The translations under genes and the position numbers were made by a program. Below are positions 25,218-34,296 of a stretch of DNA of 64,000 bases, piece after piece. Origin of the DNA: Defluviicoccus sp. (GTDB taxonomy: Bacteria > Pseudomonadota > Alphaproteobacteria > MPNO01); assembly GCA_028820505.1 (NCBI GenBank), contig JAPPIT010000179.1, positions 1 to 64,000 on the forward strand, in the 5' to 3' direction. The notes under the pieces are model-generated. The model saw nothing but the letters and a program-made list of their open reading frames with translations. It had not been told where the DNA came from and searched no databases. Position 1 is the stretch's first letter; each line of letters begins with the position of its first letter.

Positions 25218-26822
25218 CTAAGCCCGGTTCGTCGGGAACGGGCTGCGGTCGACGAGGTCCATCTGCCGGCGGGCGAGGCGTTCCAGGCATTCGGCCTTCG
25301 CCGCGCCGGCGGCCGGATCGTCCCAGAGGTTGACCAGCTCCGAGGGGTCGTTCTCGAGGTCGTAGAGCTCGCCCCATTCGGTGCGGTCGTAGAGCGTCAT
25401 GCGCCAGCGTTGCGTCACCAGCGTCCGCACGCGGGGCGCCGCGTCGAAGCCGAGGATGGTGCGCTGCTGGTCGTCCTCGATGAGGATGTCCGCGTCCGGA
25501 TCGTCCGGCGCGCCGTCGATCGTCGGCATCAGCGACCGGCCCTGGATGCCGTTATAGGGGGCGATCGCGGCGCGATCGAGGACGGTGCGGGCGATGTCGA
25601 GCGTGCCGGCGAGCGTCTCGCTCGTGCCGGCCGGCGCGGCGCGGCCGGCGGTGTCCTTCCACAGGAACGGCACCCGGATCAGGCTCTGATAGTGGACCGG
25701 GCCCTTGAGCATGATCCGGTGATCGCCGAGATAGTCGCCGTGGTCGGCGGTGAAGATCACCACCGTGTCGTCGGAAAGATCCAGCCTCTCCAGCGTCGAC
25801 AGGATCTCCCCCACCGCGTCGTCGATCATCGCGATCATCCCGCAGGTGAGCGCGCAGGCCTCCCTAGCCTCCCGCTCGGAGACCGCGAAGAGCGACTGGC
25901 TGTTGGTCACCGCGTCGCCGGCCTCGCGGCGTTCGCGCGCCCAGCGGACATGCGGCGGCGGCTCGGCGTTGGCCGCGAACGAGGCGTCCAGCGTCATGTC
26001 GTCCGGGTCGTACATGCCCCAGTACCTGCCGGGCGGGGTGAAGGGGTGGTGCGGGTCGGGGAACGACGCCATCGCGAAGAACGGCGCGCCGCCGCCCTCT
26101 CTCGCATGAGCCTCCAGGAAATCCACCGTGCGCTCGGCGACGTAGCGGGTGGGATAAAGCTCTTCCGGCACCGCCGTCCGCCAGGCCTGCGGCATCGTGT
26201 AGTCGTGCGGCAGCGCGTTGGCGGGTCCGCGCAGGCTGGCCGGGTCGGCGTGGCGCTCCTTGAGCCACTGCCAGTAATGCCCGCCCACCTTGTCGCCGTG
26301 CTCGGTGCAGAGGTCGACGCGCTCGAAGCCGTAGAACGGGTAGAACAGGTCCCAGTCCGGATCGTCGTGCCAGCCGTGCGGCGATTCCACGTCGACCGGC
26401 CCGTCCGCCTCGGTCCGCCGCATTGCCTCCGCGAAGTCGGGGGGCGGCGGCAGATGGCCCTCGGGCGGGTCCCTGCGTTCGAGGAGCGCCGGCATGCCGG
26501 TCATGTTCTGCAGGTGGCTCTTGCCCAGGAGCGCCGTCCGGTAGCCGTGCACCCGCATCAGGTCGACGAAGGTGTTGGCGCGCAGATTGAGCGCCGTGCC
26601 GTTCGAGCGCACGCCGTGCAGCGAGGGCATCCGCCCGGTCATCAGGGTCGAGCGGTTCGGCATGCAGACCGGGGTCGCGACATAGAACCGGTCGAAGCGC
26701 CGGCCGCCCTCCGCGATGGAATCGATATGGGGCGTCCGCAGCACCGGATGCCCCGCGCAGGCGAGGTAATCCGCGCGCTGCTGGTCGGTGATGACGAGAA
26801 GGAAGTTCGGGCGATCGGCCAT
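25218..26822 (-). CDS. Sulfatase family protein (arylsulfatase/choline-sulfatase-like)
   Basis: 534 aa. The N-terminus RPNFLLVITDQQRADYL holds the first Asp pair for calcium. The sulfatase signature VCMPNRSTLMTGR places Cys53, Pro55 and Arg57 in C-x-P-x-R, where the Cys is converted to formylglycine. VVIFTADHGDYLGDHRIMLKG (read in parts) provides the later metal ligands. No signal peptide, so probably cytoplasmic. The family hydrolyses sulfate esters or, in one branch, phosphonate monoesters. No formylglycine-generating enzyme lies in the window. Flanked by family-A doublets on both sides. Confidence 0.8.
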   Translation of the reverse strand: MADRPNFLLVITDQQRADYLACAGHPVLRTPHIDSIAEGGRRFDRFYVATPVCMPNRSTLMTGRMPSLHGVRSNGTALNLRANTFVDLMRVHGYRTALLGKSHLQNMTGMPALLERRDPPEGHLPPPPDFAEAMRRTEADGPVDVESPHGWHDDPDWDLFYPFYGFERVDLCTEHGDKVGGHYWQWLKERHADPASLRGPANALPHDYTMPQAWRTAVPEELYPTRYVAERTVDFLEAHAREGGGAPFFAMASFPDPHHPFTPPGRYWGMYDPDDMTLDASFAANAEPPPHVRWARERREAGDAVTNSQSLFAVSEREAREACALTCGMIAMIDDAVGEILSTLERLDLSDDTVVIFTADHGDYLGDHRIMLKGPVHYQSLIRVPFLWKDTAGRAAPAGTSETLAGTLDIARTVLDRAAIAPYNGIQGRSLMPTIDGAPDDPDADILIEDDQQRTILGFDAAPRVRTLVTQRWRMTLYDRTEWGELYDLENDPSELVNLWDDPAAGAAKAECLERLARRQMDLVDRSPFPTNRA

Positions 26823-26842
26823 TTCGCTGTCCTTGTCTCATG

Positions 26843-26938
26843 CCGTCATGGTCGGCGGAGGCCGACCATCCACGAGTTTTCCTGCCGCGACGGAAAAACA
26901 AAAAAGCGTGGATGGTCGGCCTCCGCCGACCATGACGG
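26843..26938. repeat. Family-A doublet (GGAG loop type)
   Basis: Same arms as at 25101-25197, but the spacer differs and is inverted in character: it starts CACGAGTTTTCC and ends AAAAAAGCGTGG. It lies between the sulfatase and cupin genes. Confidence 0.8.
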
Positions 26939-26961
26939 TTTAGGGCATGGGTGAGGGCGTT

Positions 26962-27408
26962 TCAATCCGACCCGGACCCTATGGAGGTCCGTCCGTCGAA
27001 CCTCTCGGTCGCGTCGACGTCGAACTTGCGCGGCTCCACGTCGACGCGCTCGTTCCTGACGCTCCGGTCGAAGGCGACGACCTGGAGGAGCTCCAGCGTG
27101 TCCTCGCCGACGGATTCGAACCAGTATTGCGAATTGCGCGGCATCACGATTCCCTCGTGCGCGCCGAACTCGCCGATGACGCCGTCCGGGCCGTGCCAGC
27201 GCACCCGACCCTTGAGCACCATCCAGAACCCGTCCATCCCCTTGTGCGAATGGAGGTTGTTGTCGCCGCCCTCGCGCACCACCTGGACCGCGCCACGGAC
27301 GATGTCGGTCTGGCAGAGCGAGACGATCGCCTTGTCGGCGGTCTGCGCCTCCGGCTTCTCGTAGCGGAAGGTCTGCGGCGGGCGGGTTCGGGTCGCGGTT
27401 CCGTCCAT
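26962..27408 (-). CDS. Cupin domain protein
   Basis: 148 aa from the ATG at 27408, with GAGGAGA upstream. The cupin metal-binding motif 1 reads NNLHSHKGMDGFWMVLKGRVRW (in parts), with His, His and a later Gly-rich turn. Motif 2 is seen around HEGIVMPRNSQYWF. A single-domain cupin may be a small dioxygenase, isomerase or sensor. It begins 12 nt after the stop of the acyl-CoA ligase gene on the same strand, so it belongs to that transcript and may serve aromatic-acid metabolism (inference). Confidence 0.7.
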   Translation of the reverse strand: MDGTATRTRPPQTFRYEKPEAQTADKAIVSLCQTDIVRGAVQVVREGGDNNLHSHKGMDGFWMVLKGRVRWHGPDGVIGEFGAHEGIVMPRNSQYWFESVGEDTLELLQVVAFDRSVRNERVDVEPRKFDVDATERFDGRTSIGSGSD

Positions 27409-27419
27409 CCTGTATCTCC

Positions 27420-29000
27420 TCAGGCGCCGGCGGCGGTTTGCCGGCTCTCGCGCCATTCCTCGACGAGGGCGTTGCGGTCCATCTTGCCGCGTTCGGTCTT
27501 GGGGAGCGACTCGCGGAAGATCGCCTCCTTGGGCCGCTTGGCGTGCGGCAGCGCGGACTCGCAATGGGCGAGCACGGCGGCCTCGTCGAGCGCCGCGTCC
27601 GGCCTGGCGACGACATAGACCACGACTTCCTCGCCGTAGATCCGGTCGGGGACGCCGACGGTGGCGGCCTCGGCGACGCCCGGCATCTGCAAGACCAGAT
27701 TGTCGATCTCGGTCGGCGCAATGTTGATCCCGCCCCGGATGATCAGGTCCCTGGCCCGGCCGGTGATGTAGAGATAGCCGTCGGCATCGAGATAGCCGAG
27801 GTCGCCGGTCCGCGCGCGGCCCTTGGAATTGACCCGGTAGCCGCCGTCCTCGGCGAGATAGCGGAACTCGTTGTCCGGATGGCGGCCCATCTCGATCGCG
27901 CCGATCTCGCCCGCCGGAAGCGGATTGCCCGCCTCGTCGACGATCGTGAGGTTCTGGTAGGCGTGCGGCCGGCCGACCGAACCCATGCGTCGGGTGCGTT
28001 CGTTGGAGCCCGCGATCCAGCCGGTCTCGCTGGTGCCGCAGCCCTGGGCCACGGGGATCCCGTACATCTCCTCGAACGCCTTCCAGTCGGCCACCATGAG
28101 GGCGGCCGAGCTCGACGTGATGTAGCGGAGATGCGGGAGGTCGGCGCCCGAGACCGGAATCGGCCGGTTGACCAGCATGTTGATCGCCGTCGGGTTGCAG
28201 GCGGCGACGGTGATGCCGAACTCGCGGATCCAGTCGAAATAGCGGCTCTGCGAGAACCGGCGCGCCATGTAGAGCGTGGCGCCGCGCGCGAGCGGGCCGA
28301 GGAAGCTCAGCACCTGCGCCGACATCCAGTTGTAGGAGCGGAAATCGAGCACCCGGTCGTCCTCGCCGATCCCGAACGCGTCCGCGGTCGGCTCGACGTT
28401 CTCCAGCAATTCGGCGAAGGTGCAGACGACGCCCTTGGGCTTCGAGGCGGTGCCCGAGGTGTAGAAGATCGAGGCTACGTCGCCATAGGCGTTGAGCGGG
28501 GTTCGCGGCGCGCTCGGACCCTGGGCGAGCTCGGCGAAGAAGCCCTCGCCCGCGCCGCCGTCCCAGCGCCCGAGCGGCTGCCACTCCCCGGGCGCCGTCC
28601 CCGCCAGGTCGCCGAGACCGAGCTCGTCCTCGTGCAGGGTGAGCGCCGGGTCGAGCGCGCGCAGGATCTCGTCCAGATGGGCCCGGTTTGTATCGGCCTG
28701 CACGGTGCAGATCGTGGCGCCGTGGCACATCGTGCCGAGATAGACGATCAGATGCTCCAGCGCGTTGCCGGACAGGAGCGCCACGCGGTCGTTCGCCCCC
28801 AGCCCCCGGGCGCGCAGCGCGGCGCCGACCCGCCCGACCATGTCGTGCATCCCGGCATAGGTGATCGCGCGGCCCCGGTCGATGCCGTGCACCAGCGCCT
28901 TGTCGGGCAGCCGCGCCGCGCCATCCTCCAGCCAGGCGAGAAGCACATGCTCCCTCGGCCGCGCCGAGGCGTGCGCGGGGTGCGGTCCTGCTTGCGGCAT
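27420..29000 (-). CDS. Acyl-/aryl-CoA synthetase (AMP-forming), next to the box genes
   Basis: 526 aa from the ATG at 29000. P-loop-like motif IFYTSGTASKPKGVV, then GCGTSETGWIAGSNE, the hinge/ribose motif ARTGDLGYLDADGYLYITGR and the catalytic Lys in KTERGKMDRNALVEEW. It is a typical fatty/aryl-CoA ligase. Its head-to-head position with boxC suggests it makes benzoyl-CoA or a related aryl-CoA, but its motifs do not single out benzoate. A 26-bp palindrome lies in the shared promoter region. It is followed by the cupin gene. Confidence 0.75.
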   Translation of the reverse strand: MPQAGPHPAHASARPREHVLLAWLEDGAARLPDKALVHGIDRGRAITYAGMHDMVGRVGAALRARGLGANDRVALLSGNALEHLIVYLGTMCHGATICTVQADTNRAHLDEILRALDPALTLHEDELGLGDLAGTAPGEWQPLGRWDGGAGEGFFAELAQGPSAPRTPLNAYGDVASIFYTSGTASKPKGVVCTFAELLENVEPTADAFGIGEDDRVLDFRSYNWMSAQVLSFLGPLARGATLYMARRFSQSRYFDWIREFGITVAACNPTAINMLVNRPIPVSGADLPHLRYITSSSAALMVADWKAFEEMYGIPVAQGCGTSETGWIAGSNERTRRMGSVGRPHAYQNLTIVDEAGNPLPAGEIGAIEMGRHPDNEFRYLAEDGGYRVNSKGRARTGDLGYLDADGYLYITGRARDLIIRGGINIAPTEIDNLVLQMPGVAEAATVGVPDRIYGEEVVVYVVARPDAALDEAAVLAHCESALPHAKRPKEAIFRESLPKTERGKMDRNALVEEWRESRQTAAGA

Positions 29001-29084
29001 TTTCCCGGTGTGTCTTAGGTTACGCCTCGCGCCAAGGGTATATCGCGCGGGGCCGGGTCCCCTCAAGAGCGGTTCGTCGCCAAA

Positions 29085-29110
29085 TCAATTGTTGACAAGT
29101 CAACAATTGA
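29085..29110. promoter_or_regulatory. 26-bp perfect palindrome between CoA ligase and boxC
   Basis: TCAATTGTTGAC-AA-GTCAACAATTGA, 12-bp perfect arms, in the 170-bp divergent intergenic region. It is an evident operator for a dimeric regulator controlling both genes, possibly of MarR or GntR type; no such regulator gene is adjacent. Confidence 0.7.
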
Positions 29111-29170
29111 TGACTAAATCATCTTCGCGAGAGCCCGAAGCGGCGAAGTTTCGATCGGGAGAAGGGGGCA

Positions 29171-30865
29171 ATGGCCGAAACCGCTGGCGATCTCCGTACC
29201 GAGGAAGGCACCGGGCGCATCGACATCCAGACGCGCCCCGACGCCTACCGCCACTGGAAGCTGACGATCGAGGGCAACGTCGCCCGGCTGGCGATGGACG
29301 TCGACGAGAACGCGACCCTGGCGCCGGGCTACGCGCTCAAGCTCAACTCCTACGACCTCGGCGTCGACATCGAGCTCTACGACGCGATCCAGCGGCTGCG
29401 CTTCGAGCATCCCGAGGTGGGCTGCGTCGTCGTGACCTCCGACAAGCCGCGGGTGTTCTGCGCCGGCGCCAACATCAACATGCTCGGCCGGTCCTCGCAC
29501 GCCCACAAGGTCAATTTCTGCAAGTTCACCAACGAGACCCGAAACGGGATCGAGGACGCCACCGGCAACTCGCACCAGATCTATATCTGCGCGATCAACG
29601 GCACGGCGGCGGGCGGCGGCTACGAGCTCGCGCTCGCCTGCGACTACATCATGCTGATCGACGACGGCTCCTCGACGGTCTCGCTGCCCGAACTCCCGCT
29701 GCTCGCCGTCCTCCCCGGCACCGGCGGGCTCACCCGGCTGGTCGACAAGCGGAAGGTCCGCCACGACCACGCCGATTTCTTCTGCACCACGTCGGAAGGC
29801 ATGCGCGGCAAGCGGGCTGTCGACTGGAACCTGATCGACGAGCTCGTCCCCGGCGCGCGCTTCCGAGAAATCGTCTCCGAGCGCGCCCGCGAGTTCGCCG
29901 ACAGGTCGGACCGGCCGAAGAATGCCACGGGCGTCGCGCTGACCCCGCTGAAGCGCGAAATCGGCGGCGGCCGCATCGTCTACGACCACGTCACGGTCGT
30001 CCTCGACCGCGCGGATTCGACCGCGACGATCACGATCCGCGCGCCGGAAACCGCGCCGCCTGCCACGGCCGCCGAAATCCACGAGGCCGACACCGCATTC
30101 TGGCCGTTTGCGCTCGCCCGCGAGCTCGACGACGCGATCATGGAGCTCAGGCTGAACGAGCAGGAGATCGGCACCTGGGTGTTCCGGACCGAGGGCGACG
30201 CCGCCATGGTCGCCGCAGCCGACAAGGCGCTGCTCGACAACGCCGGTGACTGGCTGGTGCGCGAGATAATGCTCTATCTCAAGCGCGTGCTCAAACGGAT
30301 CGACGTGAGCTCGCGCAGCCTGATCGCGCTCGTCGAGCCCGGCAGCTGCTTCGCCGGCACGCTCCTGGAGCTCGTGCTTGCGAGCGACCGCTCCTACATG
30401 CTGGACGGCGTGTTCGAGGGCGGCAACGAGCCGCCCGCGGCGGTGCTCCTGACGGGCATGAATTTCGGCCCCTACACGATGTCGAGCGGCCTCACCCGGC
30501 TGGAGAGCCGCTTCCTCGCCGCGCCGGAGAGGGTCGGGGAGGCCAGGGAACGCCAGGGCGAGCCGCTCGAGGCGGAGGACGCCGAGGCGCTCGGGCTGAT
30601 CACCTTCATCCCCGACGACATCGACTGGGAGGACGAGATCCGCATCGCCATCGAGGAGCGCGCGAGCTTCTCCCCCGATGCGCTGACCGGCATGGAGGCG
30701 AGCCTCCGCTTCGCCGGCCCCGAGACCCTGGAGACCAAGATCTTCGGGCGGCTGAGCGCGTGGCAGAACTGGATCTTCCAGCGGCCCAACGCCGCCGGCG
30801 AGCACGGCGCGCTCAAGCTCTACGGCACCGGCCGCAAGAGCCAATACGACAGACGGAGGGTGTGA
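29171..30865 (+). CDS. boxC: Benzoyl-CoA-dihydrodiol lyase BoxC
   Basis: 564 aa, the length of BoxC, a double enoyl-CoA-hydratase-like protein that opens the ring of 2,3-dihydro-2,3-dihydroxybenzoyl-CoA, giving a semialdehyde CoA ester and formate. The first crotonase-like half includes VTSDKPRVFCAGANINMLG and INGTAAGGGYELALACDYIM; the second includes SLIALVEPGSCFAGTLLEL. ATG after GGGAGAAGGGGG. boxB begins 2 nt after its stop, as in known box operons. Aerobic hybrid pathway, cytoplasm. Confidence 0.9.
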   Translation: MAETAGDLRTEEGTGRIDIQTRPDAYRHWKLTIEGNVARLAMDVDENATLAPGYALKLNSYDLGVDIELYDAIQRLRFEHPEVGCVVVTSDKPRVFCAGANINMLGRSSHAHKVNFCKFTNETRNGIEDATGNSHQIYICAINGTAAGGGYELALACDYIMLIDDGSSTVSLPELPLLAVLPGTGGLTRLVDKRKVRHDHADFFCTTSEGMRGKRAVDWNLIDELVPGARFREIVSERAREFADRSDRPKNATGVALTPLKREIGGGRIVYDHVTVVLDRADSTATITIRAPETAPPATAAEIHEADTAFWPFALARELDDAIMELRLNEQEIGTWVFRTEGDAAMVAAADKALLDNAGDWLVREIMLYLKRVLKRIDVSSRSLIALVEPGSCFAGTLLELVLASDRSYMLDGVFEGGNEPPAAVLLTGMNFGPYTMSSGLTRLESRFLAAPERVGEARERQGEPLEAEDAEALGLITFIPDDIDWEDEIRIAIEERASFSPDALTGMEASLRFAGPETLETKIFGRLSAWQNWIFQRPNAAGEHGALKLYGTGRKSQYDRRRV

Positions 30866-30867
30866 CC

Positions 30868-32295
30868 ATGGCGATCAACTACAACGAGCGGATCCCCAAC
30901 AATGTCGACCTGGCCGACAACCGGCGCCTCCAGCGCGCGCTGGAGGCGTGGCAGCCCGAGTTCCTGAGCTGGTGGCACGAGCTCGGCCCCGAGGGGACGA
31001 AGAATTTCGACATCTATCTGCGCACCGCGATCAGCGTCGAGCCGGACGGCTGGGCGCATTACGACTTCGTCAAGATGCCCGACTACCGCTGGGGAATCTT
31101 CGTCAACCCGGAAGAGGCCGGGAAGAAAATCTCCTTCGGCGAGCACAAGGGCGAGGATGTCTGGCAGGAGGTGCCGGGCGAGTACCGCTCCACGCTCCGC
31201 CGGCTGATCGTCACCCAGGGCGACACCGAGCCCGCCTCGGTCGAGCAGCAGCGCATGCTGGGCCTCACCTGCCCTTCGCTCTACGACCTCCGCAACATCT
31301 TCCAGGTCAATGTCGAGGAGGGGCGGCATCTCTGGGCGATGGTCTATCTGCTGCACGCCCATTTCGGCCGCGACGGGCGCGAGGAGGCGGAGGCCATGCT
31401 GGAGCGCCATTCGGGCGATCCCGACAAGCCCCGCATCCTCGGCGCGTTCAACGAGAAGACGCCCGACTGGCTCTCGTTCTTCATGTTCACCTACTTCACC
31501 GACCGCGACGGCAAGTACCAGCTCGCCTCGCTTGCCGAATCCGGCTTCGATCCGCTGGCGCGGACCTGTCAGTTCATGCTGACCGAGGAAGGCCATCACA
31601 TGTTCATCGGGGAGACCGGGGTGGGCCGCGTCATCCAGCGCACCTGCGAGGTGATGGACGAGCTCAAGACCGACGATCCCGGGCGCGTCCGCGCGGCCGG
31701 CGCGGTCGACATGCCGACGCTGCAGAAGTTCATGAACTTCCATTTCAGCGTATCGGTCGACCTGTTCGGCCAGGAGACGTCCACCAACGCGGCGAGCTAC
31801 TTCAATCAGAGCCTGAAGGGCCGCTTCCAGGAGACCATGATCGAGGACGACCACCGCCTGCTGGAAGGCGCCTGGCCGGTCCATGTCGTGAAGGGGGACG
31901 AGATCGTCCTCGAGGAGCAGCCCGCGCTCAACACGGTCAACGAACGGCTGCGCGAGGAGTACATCAAGGACTGCCAGCGCGGCTTGACGCGGTGGAACCG
32001 CAACATCAAGCGGGTCGGAATCGACTTCCAGTTCAAACTGCCGCACCGCGCGTTCAATCGCCGCATCGGCAACTTCGCCGATCTCCGGGTCTCGCCGAAG
32101 GGCAAGGTCCTGTCCGAGGCGGAATGGACCCGAAGGCACGGCGACTGGCTGCCCAACGAAGACGACCGCGCCTTCGTCCAGTCGCTGATGAAGCGCGTCG
32201 TCGAGCCCGGCAAGATCGCGAGCTGGGTCGCGCCGCCGACCCGCGGCATCAACCACGAGGACCCGTCGAGCTTCGAGTACGTGCGGTTCAACTAG
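30868..32295 (+). CDS. boxB: Benzoyl-CoA 2,3-epoxidase oxygenase subunit BoxB
   Basis: 475 aa, matching BoxB, the di-iron component that epoxidises benzoyl-CoA with O2 and electrons from the reductase BoxA. Di-iron ligand regions are visible: QVNVEEGRHLWAMVYLLH with Glu and His, and MLTEEGHHMFIGETGV with Glu, His and Glu. It starts at ATG after GGAGGG, 2 nt past boxC, so the two are translationally coupled. boxA is not in the window; a distant gene would have to supply electrons. Confidence 0.92.
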   Translation: MAINYNERIPNNVDLADNRRLQRALEAWQPEFLSWWHELGPEGTKNFDIYLRTAISVEPDGWAHYDFVKMPDYRWGIFVNPEEAGKKISFGEHKGEDVWQEVPGEYRSTLRRLIVTQGDTEPASVEQQRMLGLTCPSLYDLRNIFQVNVEEGRHLWAMVYLLHAHFGRDGREEAEAMLERHSGDPDKPRILGAFNEKTPDWLSFFMFTYFTDRDGKYQLASLAESGFDPLARTCQFMLTEEGHHMFIGETGVGRVIQRTCEVMDELKTDDPGRVRAAGAVDMPTLQKFMNFHFSVSVDLFGQETSTNAASYFNQSLKGRFQETMIEDDHRLLEGAWPVHVVKGDEIVLEEQPALNTVNERLREEYIKDCQRGLTRWNRNIKRVGIDFQFKLPHRAFNRRIGNFADLRVSPKGKVLSEAEWTRRHGDWLPNEDDRAFVQSLMKRVVEPGKIASWVAPPTRGINHEDPSSFEYVRFN

Positions 32296-32338
32296 GGGCG
32301 GGTCCGGGCCGGAGGGAACCGATCTCCCGGTTTCCTCG

Positions 32339-32432
32339 CGTCATGGTCGGCGGAGGCCGACCATCCACGTTTTCTTTTCTTTTCCAACCGCTATAAAAAC
32401 TCGTGAATGGTCGGCCTCCGCCGACCATGACG
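32339..32432. repeat. Family-A doublet (GGAG loop type)
   Basis: Arms CATGGTCGGC-GGAG-GCCGACCATCC and its inverse, the right arm with one mismatch (GTGAATGG). The spacer has TTTTCTTTTCTTTT on one side and AAAAACT on the other. It lies between boxB and the amidase start, only about 14 bp before the latter. Confidence 0.8.
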
Positions 32433-32446
32433 AAATCGGGTTGGCC

Positions 32447-33727
32447 ATGACCGAAGCACTCAACGAACTCGACGCCACCGAAGCCGCGGCCCGGCTCGCC
32501 GACGGGCGCATCAGCTCGCGGGATCTGGTCTTTTCCTGCCTCGACCGCGTCGCGCTCCGCGACGGGGAGATCGGCGCCTGGGCGCATGTCGAGCCCGCCC
32601 ATGCGCTCGGCCAGGCCTGCATGTCGGATGCCGCCGGGCGGGGGCCGCTCAGGGGCATTCCGGTCGGGATCAAGGACATCTTCGATACCGCCGATCTCCC
32701 GACCGAATACGGCTCGCCGATCCACGAAGGCCACCGCCCGGCGCGCGACTCGGCGTGTGTCGCGGCGCTGCGGCGGGCGGGCGCGGTGATCCTCGGCAAG
32801 GCGACCACCACCGAGTTCGCGAGCCCGGTCCCGGTCGGCGTCCGCAACCCGCGCGATTTTGCGCGGAGCCCCGGCGTGTCGTCCTCCGGCTCCGCCGCGG
32901 CGGTCGCCGATTTCATGGTCCCGGTCACGCTCGGCAGCCAGACCGGCGGATCGATGATCATGCCGGCCGCCTCCTGCGGTGTGGTCGGCTACAAGGCGAG
33001 CCTCGACGGGATCGACCGGGGCGGGCTCCGGCATGTCCGGCCGGGTCTGGATACGATCGGCATCTTCGCCCGCTCGGTTCGCGACATCGCGCTGGTCCGG
33101 GCGGCGATGGCCGACACGCCCGCCGTGTCCCTGGACGACACCCCGCCGCCCCGCGTCGGCGTCTGCCGCGCCCCCAACTGGGAGGACGCCCTGCCCGAGA
33201 CGGTCGATGCCGTCGACGCCGCCGCTGCGGCGCTGGAACGGGCGGGAGCGACCGTCGGCGACGTGGACCTGCCGGCGGTCTTCGGCGGCGCCGAAGACGC
33301 GTTCAGCGTCATCACCGCGGTCGAGGGCGGGCGGGCGCTCGCCTGGGAAATCGCCAATCGGCGCGACCGACTGAACCATTGGATCCAGGACCAGGTGGCG
33401 CTCGGCGAGCGCTGTTCGGAGGCCGACTACGAGTCCGCGTGCGAAACCGCCGCGAAGTGCCGCGAGGCGCTGGCGGGGATCTTTCAGGGGTTCGACGCGA
33501 TCCTCACGGCCAGCGCGCCGGGCGAGCCGACGGACGACCTGACGGGGATCCAGAAATCCTCGTTCAACCGGGTGTGGACGATGATGCACGGCCCCTGCAT
33601 CACCCTGCCCGCCTTCTCCGGCCCCAAAGGGCTGCCCGTCGGCGTCCAGCTGGTCGGCCCGGCGGGCGGCGACGACCGGCTGATCCGGCTCGCGGACTGG
33701 GCCTGGAAGGCGATCGGGACGCGTTAG
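32447..33727 (+). CDS. Amidase signature family protein
   Basis: 426 aa from the ATG at 32447. The amidase signature Ser-cisSer-Lys triad is seen as: Lys in GIPVGIKDIFDTAD, the cis-Ser in SPGVSSSGSAAAVADFM, and the nucleophilic Ser in TGGSMIMPAASCGVVGYK. The ending GLPVGVQLVGPAGGDDRL is typical. It hydrolyses a small amide or a related linkage in the cytoplasm; the substrate is unknown. The start is close to a repeat doublet and a ribosome site is not obvious (GGGTTGGCC). Confidence 0.8.
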   Translation: MTEALNELDATEAAARLADGRISSRDLVFSCLDRVALRDGEIGAWAHVEPAHALGQACMSDAAGRGPLRGIPVGIKDIFDTADLPTEYGSPIHEGHRPARDSACVAALRRAGAVILGKATTTEFASPVPVGVRNPRDFARSPGVSSSGSAAAVADFMVPVTLGSQTGGSMIMPAASCGVVGYKASLDGIDRGGLRHVRPGLDTIGIFARSVRDIALVRAAMADTPAVSLDDTPPPRVGVCRAPNWEDALPETVDAVDAAAAALERAGATVGDVDLPAVFGGAEDAFSVITAVEGGRALAWEIANRRDRLNHWIQDQVALGERCSEADYESACETAAKCREALAGIFQGFDAILTASAPGEPTDDLTGIQKSSFNRVWTMMHGPCITLPAFSGPKGLPVGVQLVGPAGGDDRLIRLADWAWKAIGTR

Positions 33728-33743
33728 CGCGGCTGCAACAGGC

Positions 33744-34106
33744 TCAGGCCGCGCTCTGCTTCCGCATCAGATACGCCGCCGTCAGGTGCTCGGCGCAGAA
33801 CTGGCGGCCCGGCTGCACCGTCTTGCCGCAGATATGGAGCCCGCAGCGGCCCGGCTGGTCGATCTGCCAGCGGCACATCCAGCTCTTGACCTCCGGCATC
33901 GGCGTGATCGGGTAGTCGATCCGGGGCGGCGGCGGTTCGGGCACGGGCTCGGGCGCGGGCGCGCCGCGCTGGAGGTTGAGGCGGTGCGCCTTGCCGATGA
34001 CGGCGTTGCGTGTGACCCCGCCGAGCTTCTCCGCGATCTGGCGCGCCGACAACCCGTCCGACCAAAGCCGCACCAGGCTGTCGACCCTCTCCGGTGTCCA
34101 GGTCAT
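33744..34106 (-). CDS. gcrA: GcrA cell cycle regulator
   Basis: 120 aa. The N-terminus is the GcrA helix-turn-helix (TWTPERVDSLVRLWSDGLSA, then RQIAEKLGG and TRNAVIGKAHRL). The middle is a proline-rich linker; the C-terminal sigma70-binding domain includes SWMCRWQIDQPG and HICGKTVQPGRQFCAEH with cysteines. GcrA joins sigma70-RNA polymerase at CcrM-methylated GANTC promoters and controls cell-cycle genes. It is specific to Alphaproteobacteria, which sets the lineage. Shorter than Caulobacter GcrA because of a short linker. Convergent with the amidase. Confidence 0.9.
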   Translation of the reverse strand: MTWTPERVDSLVRLWSDGLSARQIAEKLGGVTRNAVIGKAHRLNLQRGAPAPEPVPEPPPPRIDYPITPMPEVKSWMCRWQIDQPGRCGLHICGKTVQPGRQFCAEHLTAAYLMRKQSAA

Positions 34107-34296
34107 CGATCTTTCCCTTTGAGCACGCTACATCTCGTGTCTTATGCGAATGTTACAACTATATGTCGGGTTTTGGCGCTTGGGAAGAGGATTTCTTCCA
34201 ATTCTCCACAACGCGGTCGCAACGACTTCCGCGCCGCTTCCCGGCGCGGGTCCGACGGAGTAGGGTCCGCGCGACCCAGGCGGAGGATTTCAGGCC

